Assembly (NCBI RefSeq): GCF_030409325.1
Contig: NZ_JAUFPR010000002.1
Coordinates: 1,612,001-1,676,000, forward strand
From: Mucilaginibacter aquaedulcis
GTDB taxonomy: Bacteria; Bacteroidota; Bacteroidia; Sphingobacteriales; Sphingobacteriaceae
Direction of reading: 5' to 3'
DNA length: 64,000 nt
Part shown: positions 37,301-45,444 of the stretch, piece by piece
How positions within the stretch are numbered: position 1 is the first letter of the stretch
Layout: each line of letters opens with the position of its first letter
Made by a program: the position numbers and the translations under genes
Notes under the pieces: generated by a model
Told to the model about the DNA's origin: nothing
Seen by the model: only the letters and a program-made list of their open reading frames with translations
Databases searched by the model: none

Positions 37301-37576
37301 CAAAGCGGACAGGCGCGCATAAGCATACAGATCCCGGGGATAAGCCAGCAAGCTGCTGCCGTCCACCAGGTCCAGCCGGCAGGCCGGGATAAACCGGATG
37401 CCCGTACCTTTAGCCGCCATGTGTGCCCGCACAATACCTGCCAGCGAATTACGGTCAGTGATCGCGAGGGCGGAATAACCCAGCGCGGCGGCCTGCTCTA
37501 CCAGTTCATGGGGATGAGAGCCGCCACGCAGGAAACTAAAATTCGAGGTGATCTGTAGTTCGGCGTAATTCATCAT
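34373..37576 (-). CDS. dnaE2: DnaE2, error-prone DNA polymerase III alpha subunit
   Basis: The start chosen is ATG 37576, which shares its A with the TGA of imuB (TGATG); this gives 1067 residues, typical for DnaE2. The N-terminal PHP domain begins FSFLRGGSHPHELVEQA and lacks part of the metal-binding set, as usual in DnaE2. The polymerase core has PDIDVDYEHERRE with catalytic Asp residues. A C-terminal OB-fold (RVRLAGLITVRQRPGTAKGV) is present. DnaE2 performs mutagenic translesion synthesis with ImuA and ImuB after DNA damage. The short coding overlap implies coupled translation of the whole cassette. Confidence 0.95.
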   Translation of the reverse strand: MMNYAELQITSNFSFLRGGSHPHELVEQAAALGYSALAITDRNSLAGIVRAHMAAKGTGIRFIPACRLDLVDGSSLLAYPRDLYAYARLSALLTRGNLRTEKGKCELYKADVYEHSADILFVAVPPDRLDGRFELDAGFLRDLAEYRRHFGSSLYLAASFNYMGEDAKRLYRLAETAVPMVATGDAWYHVPERRELQDVLTCTREKCTIHTAGYQLHPNAERFLKPVDELYRLFRAYPEALVNAQYIADSCHFSLDELKYLEPEEVLVDGLTRQQRLEKLTWERAKACFGDPIPEKHRRQIEFELAFVERRRLAWYFLRVYKITQQAEDWEILHQGRGSAANSTICFCLGITAIDPSKFRLLFSRFMSEARDEWPDIDVDYEHERREEIIQFIYRDYGRDRAAIVATVTQERHKGAIRDVGKAMGLSEDTIKRIGATIWDFYEEGFDEQRLRDQGLNPHDPLIRKVLELTCQLIGFPRQLGQHTGGFVITEGKLSHFCPVLNARMADRTQVEWNKDDLEDLGILKIDVLGLGMLTMIRKAFELVWKHEGRKLTLANVPQDDPLVYDMICRADTIGVFQIESRAQMSMLPRLKPRKFYDLVIEVAIVRPGPIQGDMVHPYLRRRNGEEPVTYPSRELEEILGRTLGVPLFQEQAMEIAIVAAGFTPAEADQLRRSMASFKANGKLHIYERKLVEGMVARGYEEDFAVRIFKQLQGFEGYGFPESHAASFALLVYISCWLKFHYPDAFCAALLNSQPMGFYQPAQIVQDAQRHQVQVLPVDVNFSEWDNTLEHKEGKYRAVRLGFRQVKGLREEDMAVLVAMREEGYRHIDQLRSAGVPEAALEKLADADAFRSLGADRRMALWEVSALADRPIGLFDGRVSETVLEDAVPLPLMTRGEHVVQDYISTGLSLKDHPVQLIRSRLSALRNVRVIELGRYQDGDRVRLAGLITVRQRPGTAKGVLFMTLEDETGSANLVVWQQLFDTYRKEIVQSKLLMVEGKLQVANGVTHVVVRRCFNLTALLNALTESNGGALPQTLMRGDETTKPVNYDGRSGGSAETAIHKGRNFH

Positions 37577-39072
37577 CAGGAGAAATAACCATGTAAATAC
37601 CATCGCGCATCGCCGCCGTCATAATGACCCGAGCGAAAGACCCAGTAACGGCAGCCCTCTCTGTCTTCCAGCGTATAATAATCCCGGTGTTCCCCGCTGT
37701 CCTGCCACCATTCCCGGCCGATGCGCTCCGGGCCATCGGCTTTGGCAACAGGGTGCCGGCGGCCCTTATGGACAAACATCCGCGGCGGATGATCCGGTAT
37801 CAGGGCCATGACCTCGATCACTTCAGGTACGGGCAATAAACGAATGGGTCTCGGCTGTTCAGGCCAGGCCGCGTCCGGCTGTTCCGCTAAAGAAGCGGCC
37901 AGGCGAACCGAGCGTTCCGGCCAGTGATTTTCCGATGGCAGGAAACGCTGAATCACGTCAGCTCCTACCCTGCCCGCTATCCGGTCCAGGAGCTCTGCAA
38001 GCGCAGTATTGCCCAGGCCGCGGGCACTGGCCCAGAGTTGTTCCTGGACTGTTTCCATAGCTTCCACCCGGATAGCTTCCAGCACAAACAGCTCTATACC
38101 TAAAGCTGGTTCGATCTTATCAATCTGTAATTGAAATAACCTGAGCAGGTGTGAAACGCTGTGCGAGCCTTTGGTCGTCGTGATGCCTGCCTGCACCTTA
38201 CGGCCGTCAATACGATGGCACTTGAGCACCGCCTTACGTATACCTTGTCCTTCGGTTTGCAGGCGCAGGCAAAGCGCTTCCAGTAATCTTTCGATAGCGA
38301 TCTCCATACCCGGGCGGGTTCGGATCGGCTCCAGCGAAGGCAGGCGTTCCGTATAAGGCAGCGGCGGCAACAGTTGTTCCCGATGTTCTTCCTTTCGCCC
38401 TAGTGCCTGGTCTATCCGCAGGAGCAGTTGTTGTCCAAACCGGCGCCGCAAGGCCTGCGGAGCGATCTGCAGCAGGGGCCGGATCACCCGGAAACCCAGC
38501 TTGTGCAGCAGGTCCAGCGTTTCAGGTTCCAGCCTCAAAGCGGCCGGCGGCAAGTCCGCGATAGCCGCCGACTGTCCCTCTGGGGGGATGATGGGGCCTT
38601 TTGGTGCAAATCGTGCTACACCCCAGGCCGTGCCGGCAGTATCCGCGATTGCCGCGCGGGTATCAAAACCTGCCGACCGCAAGCGCTGCACGATCGTTTT
38701 CAGATATTCCCGTTCACCACCCCATAAATGCGCGCAACCCGAGATATCCAGTATTAAACCGTCCGGCAGGTCAACGGAAACAAGCGGCGTATAACACATA
38801 CAGCCCAGGCCGATCAGGCGCAGCAATTTAGCCGCCTGTCCCGGTAGCTCATCCAGCACCACCAATTCAGCCACCGCCGCGCGGGCATCGGCTACAGCCA
38901 TGCCTGCGGATGCACCTTGGCTTTCGGCCAAAGCACTGGCGGCTATGATGACCTGCTTGTTCCTGACGACTGCAGCCAAAACAAAGGGCAGGTCTTTCAG
39001 TTCAGGCCGCCGCCGCGCCAGCCCATCCGTCAGCAGGTGCCGGAACCATATCGACATCAAACGCCGCTGCAT
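37576..39072 (-). CDS. imuB: ImuB, catalytically inactive Y-family polymerase-like protein
   Basis: About 498 residues with ATG 39072; a GTG at 39075 is next to it, immediately after the imuA stop. The protein resembles DinB/UmuC but lacks the catalytic acidic residues: motif I is SIWFRHL, where an active polymerase has D-x-D. ImuB recruits DnaE2 and ImuA to the beta clamp. The C-terminus (DREGCRYWVFRSGHYDGGDA) is the usual ImuB ending. It sits between imuA and dnaE2 with no gaps. Confidence 0.92.
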   Translation of the reverse strand: MQRRLMSIWFRHLLTDGLARRRPELKDLPFVLAAVVRNKQVIIAASALAESQGASAGMAVADARAAVAELVVLDELPGQAAKLLRLIGLGCMCYTPLVSVDLPDGLILDISGCAHLWGGEREYLKTIVQRLRSAGFDTRAAIADTAGTAWGVARFAPKGPIIPPEGQSAAIADLPPAALRLEPETLDLLHKLGFRVIRPLLQIAPQALRRRFGQQLLLRIDQALGRKEEHREQLLPPLPYTERLPSLEPIRTRPGMEIAIERLLEALCLRLQTEGQGIRKAVLKCHRIDGRKVQAGITTTKGSHSVSHLLRLFQLQIDKIEPALGIELFVLEAIRVEAMETVQEQLWASARGLGNTALAELLDRIAGRVGADVIQRFLPSENHWPERSVRLAASLAEQPDAAWPEQPRPIRLLPVPEVIEVMALIPDHPPRMFVHKGRRHPVAKADGPERIGREWWQDSGEHRDYYTLEDREGCRYWVFRSGHYDGGDARWYLHGYFS

Positions 39073-39075
39073 CAC

Positions 39076-39792
39076 TCAACCTACCTGCCTTTCTTCCCGG
39101 ATCACCCTTTCTGCCAGGGGAACAAACCGCTTATCCTGCCAGGAGAGCCGGAAGCTTCCCGTTTTCCCATTCCTCACTTTCAGCAGGTCTACCTGCCAGC
39201 ATAAAAACCCGAGGCCCGGCAAACCATCCGGCCCGCTGCTGGGCAGTGACCGGATCTGCCAGCGCGCCGCGCTGGCCGTAGCACTTAACTGACCGGCGTT
39301 CCGAAGTACAAAGCCCGTTACGCCGCTGTGTTCCACCGCCCGCTGAAAACGCTGCGATTGCTTAAAGTCCATTTCCCGCAGCTCGCAAACCACCGCAGTC
39401 AGGCCCGGGCACTTCAGCGCTTCTTCCATCACCCACAGCGTATCCTTATCCTGGTGCAGACTGATAAAGATCACCTGGTGCGGCGCTACACCGAAACCGG
39501 TAAGCGCAGGCGCGAACAGGCGCCTGGCCCGCCCGATCCAGACGCAGACGCCTTCGGTCCCCATCAGCAGGGACAATACCCCGCTCACAAAGCCCCCCGA
39601 AGCCGCCGCCTGTTCCATAGAGGCACAAACCAGTTCATGTACGCAGTTTTTCGGAAAAACGCCATTTGGAAAAACCTGCTCCAGCTCCCCAAGGCCCAAC
39701 AATGCTGAACGGCCGCCGGCAGGTGGTTTATAACCCTCCCAGGCAAGTAAATCCTGCCGCAATTTGCTGATGACCTGTTGCCGCTTTTCCAT
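39076..39792 (-). CDS. imuA: ImuA, RecA-like mutasome protein
   Basis: The 238-residue protein is RecA-like but short (Bacteroidota ImuA type). It has the start MEKRQQVISKLRQDLLAWEG, the segment FPNGVFPKNCVHELVCAS, a central core (GVCVWIGRARRLFAPAL) and a C-terminal FLCWQVDLLKVRNGKTGSF. It heads the damage-inducible mutasome operon imuA-imuB-dnaE2. Its promoter contains the palindrome shared with the umuD-like and SRAP genes. Confidence 0.88.
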   Translation of the reverse strand: MEKRQQVISKLRQDLLAWEGYKPPAGGRSALLGLGELEQVFPNGVFPKNCVHELVCASMEQAAASGGFVSGVLSLLMGTEGVCVWIGRARRLFAPALTGFGVAPHQVIFISLHQDKDTLWVMEEALKCPGLTAVVCELREMDFKQSQRFQRAVEHSGVTGFVLRNAGQLSATASAARWQIRSLPSSGPDGLPGLGFLCWQVDLLKVRNGKTGSFRLSWQDKRFVPLAERVIREERQVG

Positions 39793-39807
39793 ATCTTAAA
39801 ACAACTA

Positions 39808-39833
39808 CAAACATAATACTAAAATTATTAGCA
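39808..39833 (-). promoter_or_regulatory. imuA promoter with damage-type palindrome
   Basis: On the minus strand an exact -7 element TATGTTTG (39815-39808) lies 16 bp before the imuA ATG. Immediately upstream is the palindrome ACTAAAATTATTAGCA (39818-39833, plus-strand reading), placed between the -7 and the expected -33. The same 16-mer recurs exactly at 52060-52075. Confidence 0.6.
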
Positions 39834-39966
39834 ATATATCAAACCTGAAAAATTAATTTTAAACAGACCTACAAAACGCCATAAAATCATTATCAATCAA
39901 CACATTAAAACAACTCAAAACAAAAAAGAGTAAAAAATCATTTGGAAATCCGCTAATTTTTAATTT

Positions 39967-39989
39967 TATATTTGCTAATTAAATTAGTA
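39967..39989 (+). promoter_or_regulatory. umuD-like promoter with overlapping palindrome
   Basis: TATATTTG at 39967-39974 fits TAnnTTTG, and a TTTG at 39941 stands 22 bp upstream. The palindrome GCTAATTAAATTAGTA (39974-39989) covers the expected transcription start, 7 bp before the ATG at 39997, a position suited to repression. Confidence 0.6.
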
Positions 39990-39996
39990 ATTAAAA

Positions 39997-40431
39997 ATGT
40001 TGCGAATACGTAAACACCGCCAAAAACGGGATGTACTGGGGTTCCGGCTGCCGATGCTAAGCTACGAGGAACCGGAACTGGATATCACCGAGATCATGGT
40101 CATCGATCCGGACAACACCTTTTACATGCGTATGGGCAGCGGGGCGATGACCGGCTATCATATTCTGCAGGAGCACATACTGGTCATTGACCGTACGCTT
40201 AATCCGGTAAGCGGCAGCATCGTGGTATTTTATCACAACGGCGATTTTTTTGTGCGCGAGTATGTACCCAGGGACGGTCAGCTGCAGCTGAAAGGCGACA
40301 GCCCCTCCGACTGCCTGATCATCGGGGCCGGGGAAAACTGGAACTGCTGGGGCGTGGTCACGCTCACCTTAAATCCCGTCCTGCAGCCACAGCACCGTAT
40401 AGGGAGGTACGCCCGTGTTTGCGCATGTTGA
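39997..40431 (+). CDS. umuD: UmuD-like S24-fold protein with inactive protease site
   Basis: The 144-residue protein aligns with UmuD over the LexA/UmuD fold: TFYMRMGSGAM at residues 41-51 corresponds to TYFVKASGDSM, and DFFVREY corresponds to EFTVKKL. In this alignment the catalytic Ser is Ala50 and the catalytic Lys is Arg87, and the Cys-Gly cleavage site is replaced by LGF. So it cannot self-cleave by the known mechanism. It is translated just ahead of, and overlapping (17 bp), a umuC gene, so it is probably the accessory subunit of that polymerase in a permanently unprocessed form (inference). Confidence 0.8.
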   Translation: MLRIRKHRQKRDVLGFRLPMLSYEEPELDITEIMVIDPDNTFYMRMGSGAMTGYHILQEHILVIDRTLNPVSGSIVVFYHNGDFFVREYVPRDGQLQLKGDSPSDCLIIGAGENWNCWGVVTLTLNPVLQPQHRIGRYARVCAC

Positions 40432-41668
40432 TATCAACAACTGCTATGTCAGTTGCGAGCGCCTGTTCAACCCCGCGCTGGAAAACCGTATTGTGGTCGT
40501 CCTCAGTAACAATGACGGCTGCGTCATCGCCCGCAGTAACGAAGCCAAAGCCCTCGGTATCAAAATGGCCGATGCCGAGTTTATGGTGAGAAAACTCTTG
40601 CAGGAACACCAGGCGGTGATGTTCTCCAGCAATTACCCCCTATATGCGGACATGAGCGCAAGGCTGATGAATAATTTAGCGCGTTACACCTATATGCTGA
40701 TGGTCTATAGTATTGACGAGGCCTTCCTGGCGCTGGGTAATATAGAGCACCTGGACCTTGAAAAACATGCCGCAAAGATCAGCGAGGAGGTGATGCGCCA
40801 TACGGGACTGCCGATCACCATAGGGGTAGGCCCGACCATGTCACTGGCCAAGCTTGCCAATAAAGCCGCCAAAAAGCAAAAACGGAATTATCTTGTCCTG
40901 GATACCGCAGCAAAGATCGATACGGTCATCCGGGATTTCCCCATTGAAGACGTCTGGGGAGTAGGCCTGCAATATTATCAAAAACTGACAGCTCTCGGTG
41001 TCAGAACCGCCCATGATTTCCGCGAGCTTGAACCTGATCTCGTTCGGAAGCATATGACCGTGCAGGGCTGGCGGCTGCACCAGGAACTCTGGGGCAAAGC
41101 ATGTCATGCGATCAGGGATATAGCCGAACGTTCCAAGGGTATAGAAAGCAGCCAGAGTTTCAGTACCTATCAAACCGGGCTGGAGGCCATGGAAGAGGCC
41201 GTTTCCATGCATGCCGCTACCGTAGCGCTGAAGCTGCGCCAGCAGAAGAGCATGGCCCTGCAGCTAACCATCTACCTGCGCACCAATAAGCATAATATCA
41301 AACACGATCAGCACTACCCTGTCATCACGGTTAAGATGCCCTTTGCCGCCAATAACACACACCAGTTGACACGTGTTGCCCTGCAGGCCATCCGTGCGAT
41401 CTGGCAACCAGGCTACAAGTATTTAAAGACCGGGGTCCGGGCTACCGGCATCATCCCCGAAGGCGAGGTACAGTATAACCTTTTCAGCAATTATACGCAT
41501 AGCCAGGAACAAAAGCTCTCCAGCCTGATGGATGAGATCAATGACCGTTACGGCCGCGGCACCCTGCGGCTGGCCGCCGACAGCTTTGAGCGGTCATGGG
41601 CCATGAAACAGGCATACCTGAGCAAACAATATACCACCAGCTGGAAGGATATCGTGACCGCCCTCTGA
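40415..41668 (+). CDS. umuC: UmuC-like Y-family translesion DNA polymerase
   Basis: The start is GTG 40415, supported by a rare good Shine-Dalgarno (GGGAGG, 8 bp upstream) inside the end of the umuD-like gene. The 417-residue protein keeps the catalytic residues: HVDINNCYVSCE (motif I Asp) and YSIDEAFLAL (Asp-Glu pair). Thumb and little-finger domains follow (VWGVGLQYYQKLTALGV), and the C-terminus has the UmuC-specific extension rather than a DinB tail. It performs mutagenic bypass of lesions. Overlap and SD indicate tight stoichiometric coupling with the umuD-like gene. Confidence 0.92.
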   Translation: MFAHVDINNCYVSCERLFNPALENRIVVVLSNNDGCVIARSNEAKALGIKMADAEFMVRKLLQEHQAVMFSSNYPLYADMSARLMNNLARYTYMLMVYSIDEAFLALGNIEHLDLEKHAAKISEEVMRHTGLPITIGVGPTMSLAKLANKAAKKQKRNYLVLDTAAKIDTVIRDFPIEDVWGVGLQYYQKLTALGVRTAHDFRELEPDLVRKHMTVQGWRLHQELWGKACHAIRDIAERSKGIESSQSFSTYQTGLEAMEEAVSMHAATVALKLRQQKSMALQLTIYLRTNKHNIKHDQHYPVITVKMPFAANNTHQLTRVALQAIRAIWQPGYKYLKTGVRATGIIPEGEVQYNLFSNYTHSQEQKLSSLMDEINDRYGRGTLRLAADSFERSWAMKQAYLSKQYTTSWKDIVTAL

Positions 41669-41753
41669 TCAGTCAGCATCCCTCCCCACATCACGCCTAA
41701 AGTGCCATCATCTCCTATAATTTTATCGTTTTAAGTAATAAATTATTTTAATT

Positions 41754-41768
41754 GCTAAATAATTAGTA
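41754..41768 (+). promoter_or_regulatory. damage-type palindrome before the SRAP gene
   Basis: GCTAAATAATTAGTA is the same motif as before imuA and the umuD-like gene, with one base fewer in the spacer, 38 bp before the ATG at 41807. The flanking ATTG...ATTT context also matches the umuD-like promoter. Confidence 0.5.
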
Positions 41769-41806
41769 ATTTCATTCGTTTATTCATTAAAATGTTTTTA
41801 TAAATC

Positions 41807-42412
41807 ATGTGCGGACACGTTGAGATAGGCGAACAAAAAGATATGAAGATCGTTAAGCGAGATGGCAGCGTTTATACCTCCAAAAACACCAGCGGCAATC
41901 CGGGCAGTATGCTGCCCGTGGTGACCGATGCCCTACCGGACAAAGTACAGCTGTTCCGCTGGGGTCTGCTGACACTCGATGACGACCGGATCCACAGCAA
42001 AAGGAAGCATGCCCGTATTGAATCACTTACCTTCGTAGCCGACTGGAAAGAACTCGTCGGCCGTAAACATTGCGTCGCACGCGTACAAAGCTATTTTGAA
42101 TATAACGCGGCGCAGAACATCACTTACCGGGTTGAACGGACCGACGGCAAACCCTTTTATATCGCCGGGCTCTGGGATATCTGGTTTGACATCAGAACAG
42201 GCCTGCTCCTGCCGAATTTCCTGATGATCACCGTACCGCCCAATACGGCGATCGAAGCGATACATGACCGCATGCCCGCGATCCTGGAGCGTGAAAACAT
42301 CAGGCACTGGCTTCATGCCCACCTGAGCGGCCCGGAAAGGGTGAGCTTCCTAAAAAAGCATCCCTGCCCTCCGGAAAACTTAAAGATCAGTGTACACAGA
42401 CAGGGGCAATAA
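41807..42412 (+). CDS. SRAP (YedK/HMCES-like) abasic-site crosslinking protein, divergent
   Basis: The 201-residue protein begins MCGHVE, exposing the essential Cys2 after Met removal. SRAP proteins form a thiazolidine crosslink with abasic sites in single-stranded DNA and shield them. The conserved His is present (IHDRMPAIL) and the Glu fits SYFEY. The usual Asn in the NARxET motif is His here (KHARIES), and the canonical YNVAPG segment is replaced by NTSGNPGSMLP. It is likely a divergent SRAP subfamily co-induced with the polymerases. Confidence 0.85.
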   Translation: MCGHVEIGEQKDMKIVKRDGSVYTSKNTSGNPGSMLPVVTDALPDKVQLFRWGLLTLDDDRIHSKRKHARIESLTFVADWKELVGRKHCVARVQSYFEYNAAQNITYRVERTDGKPFYIAGLWDIWFDIRTGLLLPNFLMITVPPNTAIEAIHDRMPAILERENIRHWLHAHLSGPERVSFLKKHPCPPENLKISVHRQGQ

Positions 42413-42551
42413 TAGATCAGCCGACATATTTATCGAGTATTTTTCGGGTAAAAAATGGACAATTATACCTGAAGTCCTAAAGCCATTTGTAGCCGAAGCA
42501 CTTCCAATGACATTAAAAGTCCCAATGATTAGGACCATCCTGGAAATAAAT

Positions 42552-43181
42552 TCATATCCTCACTAACTCTCTGCGAACTGCCTCCATAGCCATGCCGACT
42601 CGAGTTTCGACATTTAATTTTTGAAATATACTTGCCCGATACCCGTCTATGGTTCTTTCACTCAAAAACATTAGATTAGCAATTTCTTTATAGGTCATAT
42701 CTGTACAGGCATATTGAAGAAATTTCTTTTCATTTTCAGTGAGCTTCACAACCCCCTCCTCATATTTCATTAAACGTCGCGCATTGCAAACATCTGAATT
42801 ATGAAAGCCTTTCGTGCTGACGTCATCAAGCGCAGTCTCAAAATCTTTCGGACTAATATCTTTAAGAAGATATGCACAGCAACCTGCTTTGATCATATTG
42901 ATCACAAATATGTCTTTATCGTTCATGGAGAGAGCGACGAGTTTGATTGAAGGAAAATCTCTATTCATCCATGCGGCTGTCGACTGCCCATCCATTACAG
43001 GCATACTCACATCAATCAGCATGATATCCGGTAACTCTGGAATAGCGTATATTTTATCTTTAAGATGCTGACCGTTTGTGGCTTCTATAACAACTTTGTA
43101 GTTACGAGAGGAATTTAGCATCAGACTGAGTGACCTGAGAAATAACTGGTGATCATCAACAATACCTACTTTAATTTTCAT
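42552..43181 (-). CDS. NarL/FixJ-type response regulator
   Basis: About 209 residues using ATG 43181 (MKIKVGIVDDHQLFLRSL); ATG 43193 is an alternative. The receiver domain has the phosphoacceptor in MLIDVSMPVMDG and switch Lys in LLKDIS. The C-terminal LuxR-type HTH reads LTENEKKFLQYACTDMTYKE and LMFLSERTIDGYRASIFQKL. It overlaps the end of its kinase gene and is the last gene of a four-gene overlapping operon. It may control the divergent secreted-protein genes at 45.4 kb. Confidence 0.92.
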   Translation of the reverse strand: MKIKVGIVDDHQLFLRSLSLMLNSSRNYKVVIEATNGQHLKDKIYAIPELPDIMLIDVSMPVMDGQSTAAWMNRDFPSIKLVALSMNDKDIFVINMIKAGCCAYLLKDISPKDFETALDDVSTKGFHNSDVCNARRLMKYEEGVVKLTENEKKFLQYACTDMTYKEIANLMFLSERTIDGYRASIFQKLNVETRVGMAMEAVRRELVRI

Positions 43182-43983
43182 GACTATTTTCATTAAATGG
43201 GATTTTTATCAAAACACAACATCCTCCCTTAGAATTATCCCAAGCAATTTCACCGCCTAATTGCTTGGCTCTGTAGGTCATATTTCTGATGCCTTGTCCC
43301 TCCACAAATACTTGTCTGTCTGATCCTGATCCATCATCTTTTATAAGGAGGTTGATAACTGCGCTTATAAATTCAATACTTACCCTGATATTCTTGCAAT
43401 TGGAATGCTTTATCGCATTTTGCAGCGATTCTTGGATAATCCTAAATAATATGATTTGTCTTTTAGGAGAAAGGGGTAGTTTTTCAGGATGTTCAAACAG
43501 TATTAAAATGCTTTTTCCCTTATTTATCCGTTTTATTTCATTTTCTAAATTGCTAATCAGATCAAATTGCTCGAGCCAATCTTCATCCATTGATTTTGTC
43601 AATAATCTGAGTTCATTTATCGCCTCTCCCAAATATTGTTCAGCAAGTTTCAAGGCTTCCTCCTTCTCCAAGAGCAATTGCGGTGTCATATTGAAACTTC
43701 CATTTTCAACGGCAAGCAGCATTTTAGCACTACTTAATATTTGTCCGATATTATCATGTAGTTCTTTGCTTAATTTGGCCAGCGTTGTTTCTCTGACTTC
43801 GATCTGTGATTTCATCAATATTTTTTCGAAATCTTCCTTCATTTTTCTCTTTTCCTCTTTCTCCGTTAGATACTCCTGCTGTTTATTTTTGTAATTTACG
43901 ACAGCATATAAAATCATAAAAGCCATGATTAGCAGAATTAATGATACGACAACCACTGTCAGATACACTGCTCCCATTTGCAA
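43171..43983 (-). CDS. NarX/DesK-type sensor histidine kinase
   Basis: The 270-residue protein has one N-terminal TM helix (VVVVSLILLIMAFMILYAV), then a coiled coil. Next is a HisKA_3 domain with the phosphoacceptor LSKELHDNIGQILSSAKMLL, then an HATPase_c with QNAIKHSNCK and DDGSGSD. It has no extracellular sensor domain, so the signal probably comes through the membrane protein encoded just upstream (13-25 bp overlap region) or the 211-residue protein. The pairing with the NarL-type regulator is clear. Confidence 0.9.
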   Translation of the reverse strand: MQMGAVYLTVVVVSLILLIMAFMILYAVVNYKNKQQEYLTEKEEKRKMKEDFEKILMKSQIEVRETTLAKLSKELHDNIGQILSSAKMLLAVENGSFNMTPQLLLEKEEALKLAEQYLGEAINELRLLTKSMDEDWLEQFDLISNLENEIKRINKGKSILILFEHPEKLPLSPKRQIILFRIIQESLQNAIKHSNCKNIRVSIEFISAVINLLIKDDGSGSDRQVFVEGQGIRNMTYRAKQLGGEIAWDNSKGGCCVLIKIPFNENSHEN

Positions 43984-44615
43984 TAAAAAAAACCATTAAG
44001 CATTATCGAATAAGATACCAGATTTACCCCAGCGTTGACCGCACTAAATAGCACTCGCCGTTCGGGGGTACTGGGTAAATAGTTATTGATGCCATTAAAA
44101 GTTATGGTACCAAGGCAATAAATAAAAAAAGCTACGATAAACCAAAATGTGGAATGTTGATAAACGGTCTTATTTTTATCTACTTCCATTGCCCACAAAG
44201 CAAATAAACACCAAACAATTGTTAAGAAGCCTTCAATTACATATATCTCCGAAGGTGGATCTTCCCAATTGTTTTTCATGAGGCTAAATATCAAACAGGC
44301 TATCGCAAACACACCGACAGACCAGAACATCATCTTTTGTTTCCACCCTTCTTGTATATCCCAGGCTAACAAAAGTGTTATTAGTCCATATTCGAAAATA
44401 CAAAATATCAAGTAAATAGCATAGTAATGCATACCCAAGCTCATCAAAATCAACACTATTATTTCCGTCAGACAAGAAAGAAATAGTAGCGTTGCCAAAA
44501 CCCTTATTTTAATGTTTCGTAAATAGTACAAGCTATTTACGAAACATTCAATCAGGATCAGATAATAACTGTAAACGGCTATATCTTTAAGTTCGCTAGA
44601 ATTTAGATTCAACAT
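43959..44615 (-). CDS. hypothetical multi-pass membrane protein of a sensory operon
   Basis: ATG 44615 gives 218 residues (a GTG at 44630 lies upstream). The protein has about six to seven TM helices spread over the whole length, with no enzyme motif. The topology is like 7TM signal-input modules. Its gene overlaps both neighbours, so it is likely a membrane partner of the kinase that follows. Confidence 0.7.
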   Translation of the reverse strand: MLNLNSSELKDIAVYSYYLILIECFVNSLYYLRNIKIRVLATLLFLSCLTEIIVLILMSLGMHYYAIYLIFCIFEYGLITLLLAWDIQEGWKQKMMFWSVGVFAIACLIFSLMKNNWEDPPSEIYVIEGFLTIVWCLFALWAMEVDKNKTVYQHSTFWFIVAFFIYCLGTITFNGINNYLPSTPERRVLFSAVNAGVNLVSYSIMLNGFFYCKWEQCI

Positions 44616-45231
44616 AATTGTAAAATTCACTCATAAAGCTCTTCATATCCTGCCGTACCAAATGTTCTTTCTCTTTCGTTTCCCAAAACGCCAAAAAAGA
44701 AGCTAATGATTTTCCTTCATCAGTGATGCCAATTCCCCGGTTAACCTTTTCCTCGGTAACTGGAGGAAGTGTATTTAGCGTATCATAAATTGCTTTTTCA
44801 TTAAGCCTCACGCTGCCTAACGACTGAGTTAAGTCTCCCATTTTTTCCGCGATATCAAGCATAACTTCCTTCTTTAAAACTTTCCCATTGGCATCAGTCC
44901 CCTCTAAACAAAGGCTTGCGTCAACTTTATTGATATTAGGTATAGCAAGGTAAAGGCGGATATATTCACAATTTTCCTGTGAGAGAACCCGAAATACAGA
45001 AGCCTTGCTGATTTCAAACCAATAGGCTTGTCGAAGAGGATTAAGTGGGTCGTTCACATCGTTTTGCTTCTTAAACCTGGCAATCATATTTATCGCTGCG
45101 CAGGGAGTAACCGGCATGCCATAGTGATTTCCGCTTTTGATGTCAGAAAAAGGTTGTTCACGAGTAATAGAAATCAATTCCTCTTGATTATCAAATCCTT
45201 GAACATTCATCTGTAAATTTTGCTTTTCCAT
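44596..45231 (-). CDS. hypothetical cytoplasmic 211-residue protein
   Basis: I do not recognise this protein. It has no signal peptide or TM segment and a mixed alpha/beta composition (AINMIARFKKQND, YIRLYLAIPNI, VMLDIAEKMGDLTQSLGSVR). It is the first gene of the overlapping operon leading to the two-component pair; the next gene starts within its last 20 bp. A role in signal input or as the regulated output is possible. Confidence 0.6.
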   Translation of the reverse strand: MEKQNLQMNVQGFDNQEELISITREQPFSDIKSGNHYGMPVTPCAAINMIARFKKQNDVNDPLNPLRQAYWFEISKASVFRVLSQENCEYIRLYLAIPNINKVDASLCLEGTDANGKVLKKEVMLDIAEKMGDLTQSLGSVRLNEKAIYDTLNTLPPVTEEKVNRGIGITDEGKSLASFLAFWETKEKEHLVRQDMKSFMSEFYNYVESKF

Positions 45232-45444
45232 AATAGTTAAAGTTTTTTTTAAAGGTTTCTACAATTTGGGAAAATATTTCCACATACACAACGAGTTATT
45301 TCCCCTTTTTATACCGTGAAATTTCCCATATAAAAATCAGGAAATCTGAGGCTGAAGAATCGAGTAAAGTCACCTAGCATCCACTGATCCGAATACTGAG
45401 ATTTGTGATAATAAATATCCTTAAATCACTAAATCTCAAAGGCA

